Assembly: GCA_030998225.1 (NCBI GenBank) | Contig: JAPYXD010000727.1 | Location: forward strand, 7,068,001-7,132,000 | Length of the DNA stretch: 64,000 nt | Direction of reading: 5' to 3' | Origin: Diplolepis rosae | Taxonomy: Eukaryota > Arthropoda > Insecta > Hymenoptera > Diplolepididae | Shown: in pieces, positions 44,487-55,587 of the stretch | How positions within the stretch are numbered: position 1 is the stretch's first letter | Layout: each line of letters begins with the position of its first letter | The notes under the pieces: generated by a model | Databases searched by the model: none | Told to the model about the DNA's origin: nothing | Seen by the model: the letters and a program-made list of their open reading frames with translations, nothing else | Program-made: the position numbers and the translations under genes

Positions 44487-47400
44487 GTAAGTTTATGTTT
44501 TTATGTGCGGAAGAGGAGCGAAAGATATTGGCAGTAGCGGCAATATAACATTGGGGTCATTCCAATGTTCCACTGAAGAAGTCGCTACGATATTATTATC
44601 TATATGTAACATAGCGCCGACTGCTATGGTTCTAGCGTCTGTTTTCATTTTCCATCGTTCGCGGACCAATGTCACGCGTACCGTATCATCGTGGCTATGT
44701 TTTATAGCAGCGTGTGCTATATTCTTCTCTCCATGTATGTATTGACTTGTAGAAAATATTAGTAGAAAAATCAGTTGTGTTAAGACAGAGATAACAGAAA
44801 ATTCGATTTTTTGCAGGTAGTTTTAAAATAGTCAAATAGATGATTCCCGTTGAAAGTATATTTACAAACACAGAGAAAAAAGTTTCTCTGATTAATAAAA
44901 AAAAATTCTTTAAATCAAACAAATGTGTGGATTGCTATACGGTCAAAAAAAAGTTTCTTTGATTTGAAGAAATTGTTTGATTGTTTTTTTTTTCTTTGAA
45001 TTTAAGAAATAAATGTCTGCGCAGTCGCATAGTACATGGTTAATGTAATTCACAGAAATATTTTCTTTAATTTGATCAAAAAATGTTCTTCGTTCAAGGT
45101 TATAAACTTAAATAGATGTTTTTTTTAAGTTTTTGCCAGTACTATACTTGAATCAAAAAATTATCTTCTAAATCAAATAAATAATGTTAAAAAAATAATT
45201 TCTTTTATGCAAAAATGACTAAAAACGTGATTTATTATAGTCAAATAAATTTATATTTGTTCTAAAGCTGTTTTAAATTCGAATTGAAGAAAAGAAGTTA
45301 AAAAAATCTGCCCGCTTTGCGGGCACATTCTCATCGCGCGCAGATCGCTTCGCTCGCAAGTTTGAGCGCGCCTAGGGCGCGCGATTCGATCGTCGCGCTT
45401 CGCGCTTCGTTCTTTCTGGACCTCGCGCTTCGCGCTCGGTCTTATGCTCTTCGCATACATTTAAGTTTATTTCTTATATTTTGATACTGAAGCTCAAACC
45501 AATTTTATAATAATATTACAGATGATGTGAATTACACATTTTCTCAAAGTCACTGAATTTCTTTTTGAATTTAAGTGAAACAGGAAATTCAATTTACTTA
45601 AGGCTCTATCGGCCTTAAGGAACACATTCTCATCATGACACTCGCGCTCGATTTTCTGTATACATTTCAGTATAACTTTTTAATAAATTACATGATTAAA
45701 AGAATTTACTTTCTTCCACATATCTAAAAAGGAAAAACAATCGTAAACTTTATTTAAGGGAACGATTTTGCAGAACAACGCTTATTTCGTATCTCACATA
45801 TTTTGGTGAAAAAAATCGAATTTTTTCAATATTAAAAATCAAAACATAAAATATACATCCTGTCCCGAAATTTCTTTATCAGAATTTGTAGACCTCATTT
45901 AGGCAAACAATTTTCCATCTAAATGTTTTTTTTGCATCTCACATATTTTGTCTAAAAAATGGAATTTTTTCATTTTTATCGTATTTTTTGGAATTGAAAC
46001 GAAAAATATATCTTTTATCAGAAACTGTGTCATACAAAATTTGTAGATCTTTTTAAAACGAACAACTTTGTATTCTTACGTTTTTTTGGTATTTCCAATA
46101 TTATTGTTAAAAAATTGAATTTTGTATTTTCAATAGTTTTTTTTTTTAATTAAAAAGAAAAATATGCATCTTATGAAAAAATGTTATAATTCAAATTTGT
46201 GGGTCTTTATGTATTCAATAATATTGTATCATAACGTTTTTTCGTATCTCGTATAATTTAACTGGAAAATGGAATTTTGATATTGACTTTTTTCGAATTT
46301 GAATATGCTGTAACATTTCTAATTTTGATTTAATCAAAAAATGTTATTAGGATAATTTGTAGAGATTTATGAGCACTATCAAAAACCAGGATTGGAATTT
46401 TTGATTTTTTCAAAAAATTATTTTAAAAAACACAAAAGTAGTGCTCCATCCCTCAATTTTGATTAGATGTGGCTGGTTAACGAACTTGTTCTTACTTTTT
46501 CGGCTCCGATAAAGTGTACCAAAGCTCAATTCAATCTGATAATTCTATCGAGAGTTATGCCGCACACGACCTACAGACAGACAGACAGACAGACACTTTC
46601 GTAAAAACCCTTTTTTCGGACTCAGGGGGTCTCAAAACGTAAAGATTTGATGAAAATTTCGAAAGTCATTTTTCACATAAAACCAATACCTTCTCATCCA
46701 TGATGAGAATGTAAAAATGATGTCTTAAATTTAAATAAAACTTTGTTCTGGGTGTGACTCGGGTTAATATGTAACACCTGGTTTTTACATTCTCATTACA
46801 TATGAGAAGGTTTTAGATTTGTGTAAAATTGGGCATCCTTTTTTTTCAACAAATGTTCGTGTTCAATGATACCCTGCTCTCTAAATCTGAATTAGTAAAA
46901 AGTGAGCAATTAATGTCTACTAATGAAAATAGTAGAAAATGACTCATGTTTAGTCAAAATTGTCACTAAAGTGAATTAGTGGCTCACTTTCTACTCATTC
47001 GGATTTAGAGAGTAAATCCTGTTTGTCTGTTTGTCGTTTTCTAAGAACATAATAATTTCTGAAAGATTCTTGTGGATACGGGGATGTTAGAAGCCTGTGT
47101 AGCTCAGTAAACAGAAAAATATTTTAATTAAATTCAAGAAATCGTTTTTTAATTTCATTTGAGAGTAAAAACCTCTTTCAAAAAAATATAAATTTATTTG
47201 ACTTATAAATTACGTTCTTAGCCTTTTTTCATAACAGAAATTATGTTTTTAACATTATTTATTTAATTTAAGAAATAATTTTTTTGATTCAAATATAGTA
47301 CTGCCTAAAACTTAAGAAATAATTTATTTAATTTTATTACCTTTCACAAAGAAAATTTTTCTGTGAGTCACGTTACGTATATACTATGCGACTGCGCAGA

Positions 47401-50400
47401 CATTTATTTCTTAAATTTAAAGAGAAAAAAACAATCAAACAATTTCTTCAAATCAAAGAAACTTTTCTATGTCCGTATAACAATGCACAAATTTGTTTGA
47501 TCAAAAGAAACTTTTTTCTGGGTAAGTTCTTAGAACAGTTGACCGGCAATCAAGAGACCCGGGCACAGTCGAAAGCGTCTCTTCTTCCATAAGAATATTT
47601 CAATTTCTTTAAATTATTAATTGTTTTGCGTAATTTAAGAGTTTGGAATTATATTCGATGATATTTGTCGGGAAAGTACACCCAGAAAAGAATTTCTTTG
47701 ATTCAAACAAAATTTCTTTGAATCAAACAAATTTCTGCATTGCTATACGGCCAAAGAAAAGTTTCTTTGATTTGAAGAAATTGTTTGATTGTTTTTTTCT
47801 CTTTAAATTTAAGAAATAAATGTCTGCGCAGTCGCATAGTATATACGTAACGTGACTCACAGAAAGATTTTCTTTAATTTAAAGAAAAAATTACTTTCAT
47901 TCAAAGATTCATGATTTGTGCCATATTTAACTCTTTCCAATTTTTATAGGATCAAACTCATCAATATATGAAAGTGAAGTATTGGGTGGTAGTTCAGGGA
48001 GTTTCAGATTCGATCTGCCTTACGCTATTTCAATAGTAACTCATTATCCTACGGATTTGCTTTTGGGTATGGGAACATTTTTCAATTCAAAACATGTAAT
48101 AACCACAATAGAAATATCTGAAGATGTAGAAAAGTATAAAAGACACTATTTTGTGAGATTGCCAACTATGTACAATTGCAAAGAGTATGGAATTGATATG
48201 GTGTTAACAAATACCAAAACAAAAGTAGTATCAACGAATTATGGGGTTTTGAAAGTAAGTTATAAAATTGAAACTAACAGAATATCTTTGCATGAGATGT
48301 ATTTTCTGGAAAAAACTTCTGCTTGAAAATTGTTTTACCAGCTAATAGTCTGTTCAACAAGAGCGAGTCCTCGATTTTTCGAAAACTATTAGAGATTTTA
48401 AAACGTTTTTTTAAAAAAATAAAAGTACTCTCGAAGGACTTCGGCGCTACTACCTAATAGATATTCCAGTCCCCACCGTTGTCCAGAATGGCCTGGCACC
48501 TTTTCGGCATGCTTTCCACTAATTTTTCAGCGTAGTCCGTTGGTAATTCTTGCCATATCTTCCTGATTCTTTGCGAGAGCTGTTTCAGGGTGAACACACG
48601 TTTTCCCGCAAGCTTCCTCTTTACAACACTCCAGACATTTTCGATTGGATTCGCATCGGGGGGCTGTGATGGCCAGTCCAAAGTTGTGATGCCATTTTCT
48701 GTTTTCCAGGCGGTACAGAGACGGCTTCGATGTTTCGGGTCGTTAGCTTCTTGTAAGATTCAATCGGCCGTATCGGCTCCAAACATCTTTGTAGCAGACC
48801 TTAGAAGACCGCGTTCATATATATGGAGCATTTTCTGAGCATTCAAGTTCTCGGTGAAGAGCTCCAAACACCCAAAACCGCGCTGTGAGAAGCATCTATA
48901 AACATGGACCTTCACGGGGTGTATAACGGTTCGCTGAAGTAATCTACTGCCAACGGAAGACCAGGCATACTTTATGGTAACCCATGCCCAGAACGACGCT
49001 TCATCAGAAAAAATGATATTCGACCAGTCACGGTCGAGATTTTCAGCAGCCCATGCCTTTCGTTTTTCCATATGGGTTTCTGAAAGCAGGGGTTTTTGCA
49101 TCGTGCTACGGTATTTTATATTCGATTCAGCCAGACGCTGTTGAATGGTATTTATACTGATGTTGACTCTCTTTTTGGCTAGAATAGCCTTGGCCTCTCG
49201 TAACCGTAGAGTGGGGAGACGCTCGAACAGCTTTATGATCGTTTTATCCTGCTTGTTCGTTGTTGCTCGCGATTTGCCTCTTTCAGGCAGATCGGCGACT
49301 GTTTTATTGGCTTTAAAACGCTCAACCCACTTCTTCACGATCGATTTCGACTTTTTGATGTATTTAGCAGCGGCTATATAGGACATAAGTGGTCCCTTTG
49401 GATGGGTACACAAGAAGACCGCTTCAAAACGTTTCGCGTACACAGAACTAATTATGACTCACGTCTGCTCTCTCGGCCGAATCGAGCGCTACTGAATCGC
49501 CTTGGTAATTGCGCCGGAGTCCTTTGAATGCACTTTCATTAAAAAAAAAAAAAAGTTCAAAAATCTCTAATAGTTTTCGAAAAATCGAGAAATTGCTCTT
49601 GTTGAACAGACTGTATATATTTCTCGTGTAGTAGTAACTTGATCTGATGCAGTTTCCTGAATTTAAAATCCTGTTTTAGCTTAGAAGAGAAGTGACTGAA
49701 ATAGACGAAGTGAACAACATTCAGGTAATGAATATTTACCACAATTCGCCTGATCTTGAGACAACATTTTACACAAAAGCATCTATGCTAACTCATGACT
49801 TCGAGATAGTGTTTCAATACATAGAAATACAATTACTAAGATACCTTCATTGCAAAGATATACTTCGTAATGTGATGAATATTCGTTATAAACATGGCCT
49901 GTGCTGTGGTACTCCACGTAATGGAATATTTATGCCGGTAAATATCTTCATTATCCTTTGAATTTACAGCATTATTAACGTTACACTGTTAGAAATGTTT
50001 GAAAATTTACAAAATTTTAATTTGACAAAGGCAACGCAAAATTTGATGATATTTTTGAGTAAATGTATCTTAAAACTACGAAACAATAACTGAAATTTCT
50101 GAAATTCTATCTTCATTTTACGAAACTGTAACTGATTGAAACTCCAGTCACGTATTTCGGGAAATTACGGTAGAAATTTCTAACAGTGTAGTTATTCTTC
50201 TTCGTATTTTATGCCGGAAGGATATGTTAAAACAAAACAAAGAATCGGTTTATTATTTTAGCAAAACTATGGCGCTCCTTTGTATTTGAATGATCATCAA
50301 TTGGTGGGAATAGCTGATAATTTTTTCATGCTTGATAGACAAATTATCATTTTTTCAATGTTTTACCACAGATTACCAGATATCATAGAATTCGCGCAAC

Positions 50401-53400
50401 TACCTTCAAGTTCATGTGAGTAAAAATTGATTTTGCAATGAAATTAGCTTTAATCAGACTCATGTGGAAATTTCATGACCTGTCCCTGGTCTGGAATAAA
50501 ACGGTAAACTAGACAAGGGACTGGTACATTAACCCTTTTTGGTCAAACTGGGTAAAATCGATCCCAGCGTATTTTCGATCTACAAAACGGTCCATGAAAT
50601 CAAAGAAAATGGGACTTATACGCCATCTGTTGGTAGTTTGAACCTTCAAGTATCGAGCAAGGTAGGTAGTATATCAATTGGTCCCTTAGTTTTCTAGTCG
50701 TTTTCATTTTTTCGTGCAAAGTCCCACATTCGTATGTCAAAATAAATATACTTTTTAAAAGTTCCATATTTATAAGGTGATTCATTTGGAAGCTTATTAT
50801 TTTAGCTTCAGAAATCAATTTTTCAATTGTTTTTCTGTTTAATTATTTTTGCATATGTAAAATGAAATTTTAAATATGTAACCTGTACAGACCTTCTAAA
50901 GAAGGCTTGATATATAAGTGAGTATTTTTTTTCCCTGAAATTCAGTTCTACTTTATTTTTTCGCAGTGCAAAGTTGTTGGGGTTGATTTTACCCAGTGTG
51001 ACCGTTACGTTATTTTGGGGAAGTGTGACCAAAAAGGGTTAAATCTCTGTTTTTAAAAATATATTAGAAACAATGTAGTAAATATGTAATTTTTTAAATA
51101 TTTATAATTGAAGTTGCCTTATTGAATTCGCGCTTAGAGTAATTTTCTTACAGTCGCCTGAGACTGTCTTCAAAAAATGGTATTCATAAAATGTACAAAG
51201 GTAACGATAAACATTTTTAATTGGTTCGTCAGAATATAAAAAAGATCTTTTGCAAGATAAGCCAGATTTCAAACATTTTTCTAACAATTTTAGCTCAGTG
51301 ATAAGCACTTGGAAAAAATGTGAGAAAAATGCTCGTAGCAAGAGTTCTCTACACTCAGAAAAAAGGTTCGGTTAAATTTACTAAAGCTAATCAGTTAAAA
51401 TGACTAAACTTTTAGTTAATTTCACCAGAAAAATTTTTTACTTATTATGGTTAAAAAATTCTGGTATTATAGTTATTCCTGTTAATGTTACAGGAAAATA
51501 TAGTAATAGTAGTTTCAAGATACGCCGTTGGCAGTGTTACTGTCTACACAATCTAGCGCCTTTTCGTTTTTCGCTAGAAGGAGAGAGATTTAGTAGAACT
51601 ATTGCTCTAGCGGCGGAAGAGCTGCTCTCCCTAGCGGACCCGTGTGAGAGAACGGTCATAGAATACTCTGACCGTTCTCTGACTGTTCTATGACCTCGCA
51701 TTATTACGGCTAAGAACGGTAAAAAAGACATTAAAAGCTTTGCAATTATGATTCTGTGGCGAAATTTGGATTAGAAGGTGAAGCAATAAATACAATTATC
51801 TTATTTTTCAGCGATAAAAACTAGGAATACGTCATGTACCTGTCATTGAAGGCAGTGCAGTGGTTCACAATTTGCGGAACGTCTCCACCAATAGTAAACC
51901 TTCACGGTGGAGACGTTCCGCCAATTGTGAACCACTGCACTGCCTTCAATGACAGGTACATGACGTACTCCTAGTTTTTATCGCTAAAAAATAAGATAAA
52001 TGTATTCATTGCTTCACCTTCTAATCCAAATTTCGTCACAGAATCATAATTGCAAAGCTTTTAATGTCTTTTTTACCGATCTTAGCCGTACTAATGCGAG
52101 GTCATAGAACAGTCAGAGAACGGTCAGAGTATTCTATGACCGTTCTCTCACACGGGTCCGCTAGGGCTTCTTTGGTTTAGTGTGAAGTTTACTCTAAGAC
52201 AGAATCATTGGTTACCCCAAACTGTCTATAAAGCTGACGAGAGAACGGCTGGCCAAAGCGTTTCGCGTAACGGCTCGCCTAGTTTGGGGTAATGGTTCAT
52301 CTAAATTGGTAGAGTCGTTAGACTAGACAGAGGTCACGCTGCTCTCCTTGTCTTTCGCGCAACAGTTCTACGTGTTGGGCGAACGGTTCCACCAAACTTT
52401 TTTCCGTGTATTCATGCAAGCCTCGGCATTTTGACTCTTGAAGGGGAGCCTCAACCACGTCACCTTCCCATTGCTCAGTTTGCAAAAACAAGTGAAAACG
52501 AAAACAAGGTTGAGTTCAAAGGAATCTTAAATCTCGTGTCTTGTCTCGAATTATTTTTACAAAGTTTCAAAGGAATGGAGAATAAAGTGTACAAGGTGTT
52601 AAGTGAGTGGAAGTTAGATAACTTAAAGGAAAAATTCAAGCATAAAAAAATTTGTATATTGTAGGTTTATATGTATTCAAATGTACATTTTTAATAATAA
52701 TATAAATAAAATAATTTAACAATAAATATATATTTTTTCATTTTGAAAATTATAATTTCCTCGTTTTTAAATCATTATTTATTGTTGAGGTTATGTTAGC
52801 ATCCAGCCGGGGAATTTTAGAAAACGTAAACTAGAAATATGATAATGTTAAATGGACTGAATTAATTAAATTTACCGAAATATAACCATGAATGTAACGA
52901 GAAACATTTGACTAAAAAAATTACGGTGATATCAACTAGGAAATTTTATTACATTAATTGGAATAAAAGGTCAAAACAACAGAAAAGTTTTTACTAGAAT
53001 TTCTATCATTTTTAACCGGAATTACTAGTATGGCTCTCCGTAACATTTTATTTCGGTTGAAATAACCGGAATTCTGGTTGTTTTAACCAGACTTTTTTCT
53101 GAGTGCAGAGTTGAAAAGTAATTTAAATATAGGAATTGATTTAGAGAAGAAAATAGATGGCCTTTTCGGTCAAAAAATGTTATAGACCAAACTTCAAATG
53201 ATTTTTACAACAAATTAAACACAAAAAATCAAGTTACCATTGAAAAATTTACAAACAAATTACAGAACAATATTACAAATAAACTGGAAAATCTGAAAAA
53301 AACTAAATTATAATACCGGTAACACCAAATCTACAAATATAGGAATTTATTTCAAATTAATTAGGTTAGTTTGAAATTTTTGTCACTGCCTACATTATCG

Positions 53401-54061
53401 GAGGTTCACTAGTCGCGTATCAGACAAGACACGTTGTCGACAGGTGTCCTCGTAGACAATTTCAAACTCTTATATCGCAAATAATGCAATTGAATTCAAA
53501 AATTTAAAGATTTTCAAATTCTTTAAATATATAGGAATTGATATTGCAAAATGTTTTCTCATTTTGCAGCGTTTTTCAACATTTATTTAGTCAACAATGA
53601 TATTCTAATTTAAAACTTCATCAATTATAGCTGAACCCCGAAGGGCAAACCTCAGGTCATCAAGTGTTAGACAACTGCCTAGGATTAATACCGGGAGAGA
53701 TGCTTCTTCGGCTTCTGTGCGCTTTGATGAATTGCCTAGGATTAATACCGGGAGAGATGCTTCTTCATCTTCTATGCGCTTTGATGAAATGCCTAGGATT
53801 AATACCGGGAGAGATGCTTCTTCATCTCCTATGCGCTTTGATGAAATGCCTAGGATTAATACCAGGAGAGATGCTTCTTCGTCTTCAATGCGCTTTGACA
53901 GAGAACCTAGATCTCATACAGCATCTTCTGTTCTCAGAAGGTTTAATGCACTCAATGTCAACGATGATACTTCTCAGCCTAATACATTCTCATGTAGATT
54001 GCCAGGAAAAATTTTGCAGAAAGCGAAAAACATTTTTAGGAAGAAAAGCGATCGTTCGTAG
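44429..54061 (+). CDS. Gene D: secreted pseudo-trypsin with four-repeat tail
   Basis: Exons 44429-44486, 47950-48254, 49680-49937, 50262-50415 and 53631-54061 join to 401 residues. The signal peptide is [19 protein letters not shown]. The S1-like core is nearly that of B, with [20 protein letters not shown] replacing the catalytic Ser block. The last base of exon 4 is T rather than C, giving Ser instead of Pro at the junction. The tail has four 19-residue repeats (PRINTGRDASSSSMRFDE type), RSHTASSVLRRFNALN, and ends [22 protein letters not shown] is at 54137. Intron 2 contains a 1.26-kb Tc1 element but its splice sites are untouched. Same family and probable role as B and C. Confidence 0.85.
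44880..45270. repeat. TTTCTTTGATTTGAA MITE family (gene D intron 1)
   Basis: GTCTGCGCAGTCGCATAGTA, TTTCTTTGATTTGAAGAAAT and AAGTTTTTGCCAGTACTATA match the copies at 20020, 34620 and 47690. Confidence 0.6.
45300..45460. repeat. GC-rich run of short inverted words (CGCGCTTCGCGCTTCG)
   Basis: It contrasts sharply with the AT-rich surroundings: GCCCGCTTTGCGGGC, GCGCGCCTAGGGCGCGC and CTCGCGCTTCGCGCTCG are back-to-back small hairpins. A weaker relative (GAGCGCGAAGCGC) is at 32355, and both are next to a CCTTAAGG block. Origin unknown. Confidence 0.6.
45770..46440. repeat. Degenerate tandem repeat, period about 120-130 bp
   Basis: Four to five units share TTTGTAGATCTTTTT, then AAACAATTTT, ACGTTTTTTCGTATCTCACA and ATATTTTG...AAAAAATGGA. 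The units have drifted. The same repeat is inverted at 31930-32335. Confidence 0.6.
46560..46720. repeat. GACAGACAGACA microsatellite and ACTTTCGTAAAAACC block
   Basis: CAGACAGACAGACAGACAC is followed by TTTCGTAAAAACCC and GACTCAGGGGGTCTCAAAAC. The block also occurs at 18040-18180. It looks like the end of a dispersed element. Confidence 0.6.
46876..47014. repeat. Short TACTCTCTAAAT-family MITE
   Basis: CTCTCTAAATCTGAATTAGT at the left and CGGATTTAGAGAGTA at the right. The inside repeats TAGTAAAAAGTGAGC and its inverse. Confidence 0.7.
47100..47910. repeat. Two opposed TTTCTTTGA MITE copies with a SINE scrap
   Basis: 47100-47530 is an inverted copy and 47690-47910 a direct copy of the family with CTGCGCAGTCGCATAGTATA. 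Between them (47530-47590), GTTGACCGGCAATC and GCACAGTCGAAAGCGTCTC are SINE fragments. The pair sits just before exon 2 of gene D. Confidence 0.6.
47950..48254 (+). CDS. Gene D exon 2
   Basis: 305 bp, same junctions as B and C. Four base differences from B by eye, three changing the residue. Confidence 0.9.
48349..49613 (-). mobile_element. Tc1-like element in gene D intron 2
   Basis: The inverted ends are TCTGTTCAACAAGAGC and GCTCTTGTTGAACAGACTG, with TA at the right flank (49614-49615). Genes B and C have the empty site (CTAATAGTATATG). The left end seems to have lost about five bases including its TA. The transposase runs on the minus strand with one frameshift. Confidence 0.9.
48454..49443 (-). 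pseudogene. Tc1-like transposase with one frameshift
   Basis: From 49443 down, the frame encodes an N-terminal helix-turn-helix (YIAAAKYIKKSKSIVKKWVE), a second HTH, IIFSDEASFW (first Asp) and on to FGADTAD at 48760. The frame then shifts by one. The next frame gives LQEANDPKHRSRLC (second Asp) and DWPSQPPDANPIENVWSVVK (catalytic Glu), ending at 48454 in LDNGGDWNIY. Apart from the shift near 48757 it looks full length (about 330 residues). A young, barely broken DDE element. Confidence 0.9.
49680..49937 (+). CDS. Gene D exon 3
   Basis: 86 codons, phase 0-0, LRREVTEIDEVNNIQVMNIY to NGIFMP. Acceptor TTTTAG and donor CCG|GTAAAT are intact beside the Tc1 insertion. Confidence 0.9.
50262..50415 (+). 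CDS. Gene D exon 4
   Basis: 154 bp. It ends SSSS-like (CCTTCAAGTTCAT|GTGAGT). It encodes [20 protein letters not shown]. Confidence 0.9.
50416..51351. other. Intron 4 of gene D, unshared part
   Basis: A segment at about 50515-51040 is absent from B and C. Its ends (ACATTAACCCTTTTTGGTCA and TGTGACCAAAAAGGGTTAA) are inverted, so it is a MITE-like insertion of about 520 bp. No coding sequence is seen. Confidence 0.6.
51629..52166. repeat. 538-bp palindrome, CCCTAGCGGACCCG ends
   Basis: Starts CCCTAGCGGACCCGTGTGAG and ends with its inverse. The arms are nearly perfect to the centre near 51895 (GGAACGTCTCCACC / GGTGGAGACGTTCC). It is the cleanest member of the family that flanks B, C and D. Confidence 0.85.
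52479..52664 (+). other. Exon-like ORF in gene D intron 4
   Basis: It follows an acceptor-like CATTGCTCAG and is open for 61 codons to [23 protein letters not shown] through LSEWKLDNLKEKFKHKKIC. It would form an amphipathic, Lys-rich helix. It is in phase 0, while exon 4 ends in phase 1, so a direct join would not fit. The copy in gene B is shifted. It is either an old tail exon or a captured transposon frame. Confidence 0.3.
53345..53480. repeat. GACAGGTGTCCTCGTAGACA repeat
   Basis: Inverse-type copy of the 31500-31670 block (TAGTCGCGTATCAGACAAG). Non-coding. Confidence 0.6.
53631..54061 (+). CDS. Gene D exon 5 (tail, four repeats)
   Basis: Phase 1 acceptor TTATAG, stop TAG 54059-54061. 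Four 57-bp repeats span about 53673-53900. The alternate frame is also open (53664-54113), hydrophobic and with a Met at each repeat. Confidence 0.9.
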
Positions 54062-54136
54062 TAGAAAAATTTGTAATTATCTCATAGTACAGACTATTTG
54101 TTATGCAACGTGATTATACTATATGTTTGTTATCTC

Positions 54137-54142
54137 AATAAA
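54137..54142 (+). promoter_or_regulatory. Poly(A) signal AATAAA of gene D
   Basis: 76 bases after the stop, in TATCTCAATAAATGT. Confidence 0.6.
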
Positions 54143-55079
54143 TGTATTGTCAATGCGAATATTGTGGTTCATTATTTTATAATTATATGATTCAAATTTC
54201 AACATAGAAATATTTTCTTCTAGAGGATATTGAACGTTTGAGAAAATACTCTTTTAATTTTAATTAGTGATTTATTTCTATCTATTTACTTTGATAATAT
54301 ATCAAGAATGGTGCATCTGGTTTAATTTAATTTTTCTTAATTGATGAAAAATAATCTTGCAAATTATTAGTGTGGAATGGGATTTATTTAATATTAGTCG
54401 GTAGTTAGAAATGTTTTGTATTAAGCTTCAGTTATATTCAAGTTGCACTCAGCGTGAAGACTTTGTATCCCATTTAACATAATTTAAAACTCTCTGCTAG
54501 GAACCAACCATAAACTTTAATGATCCTAACAGAAAGTGGCTCATGGATGGAAGTCTTGTTCTCAATTGTATCATTTTATTCTTTAGTCCCGTCCAGAAAG
54601 TGGGTTTTAATTGATGAAATAGTTGAGAATGGATTATTGTTTCAATTACAATCAGTGGAATTTCACTTAAGTTGATCAGTTAGATCTATTTTACCTATTG
54701 AGTTTTACTGTTCAACTTCAGTTACAAATTTCCTTTTTTTTTATTAAATAATCATTGATTATCAGTGAAATTTTCGCTGCAGTGAAAAAGTAACCTATTT
54801 CCAACAGATTCTAAGAGTTGATTCAAACTGAACCTACCAAATTGCGTAAGAAACCACTTTTTATTTGCATGAAAAAAATCCTCGCGAGTTTGTGTATTTA
54901 GTCAAAATTATATGTAATTGAATTAGTGACTTACTCTTCCTCTGCTTGTTAGTTACTTTAGGCTATTTGAAATTAAGAGAGTAGGTTTCAAAATACAAAT
55001 GCATACAAATTTCTAAGTCAACTTTTGTTATTTTGGAACAAAAGAACATAGACTGTTTTTAATTTAAGACTCATTCCCA
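54143..55079. other. Intergenic, no gene seen
   Basis: AT-rich. It holds some ATCAGTG/CACTGA words (54650-54810), suggesting decayed MITEs. Confidence 0.5.
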
Positions 55080-55290
55080 CACTCAATAAAAACTCCAGTT
55101 AAAACAACCGATATCCCAGTTAGGCCATATTTAACATTATTTTCCAGTTAAAATAACTATAAATTCAGGTTATTTTTACCAAATTTTTTAGGAATTAATA
55201 GAAAATCTGTTTAAAATTACCAGAAAATAATGTTAAATATAGCCTAACTGAAATTCCGGTTGTTTCAACTGGACTTTTTTTAAGTGCAGT
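55080..55290. repeat. Hairpin MITE related to the CACTCAG family
   Basis: ACTCCAGTTAAAACAACCGA and its inverse TTGTTTCAACTGGACTTTTT enclose an inverted pair with AACATTATTTTC. It resembles the ends of 41941-42024. Confidence 0.65.
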
Positions 55291-55587
55291 TAGTGCAAAC
55301 GAAAATATTTGCAAACTGTATTTAGACACTCATATTCTGAATTAAAGCCAAACTTAGTTACATGTGAAGTATATATGAAAAAATCTCTCGGGCCTTTAAA
55401 TTCGTAAAAAAAGGGAAAAATTATGAATGGATTGACGGTGAACTAAAATACGGAGTAATGTGCAATTTGGTCACATATTTATTCAGCTTATAAATAATCC
55501 AAACAAGTACTAAAAGTTTAAAACTTTTCAAATGGCGGACTTATGGCACTTTGAAAATTTTTCATTTGTTTATTTTCCTTTCCATAG

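Larger units (their letters stand above)
51352..53105. repeat. MITE with CACTCAGAAAAAAGG ends, 1.75 kb, gene D intron 4
   Basis: Left CACTCAGAAAAAAGGTTCGG and right CTTTTTTCTGAGTG are as in gene C (84 bp) and gene B (5.1 kb). It contains the palindrome 51629-52166 and the ORF fragment 52479-52664. Confidence 0.75.
43265..54140 (+). repeat. Segmental duplication unit carrying gene D
   Basis: Same order as the B and C blocks. Unlike them, intron 1 lacks the CAGGGTG-ended element and intron 2 carries a Tc1 insertion. Confidence 0.75.

Noticed and set aside
53664..54113. 149-codon frame across the gene D tail repeats
   Set aside because: Same reason: a shadow frame kept open because the unit is divisible by three.
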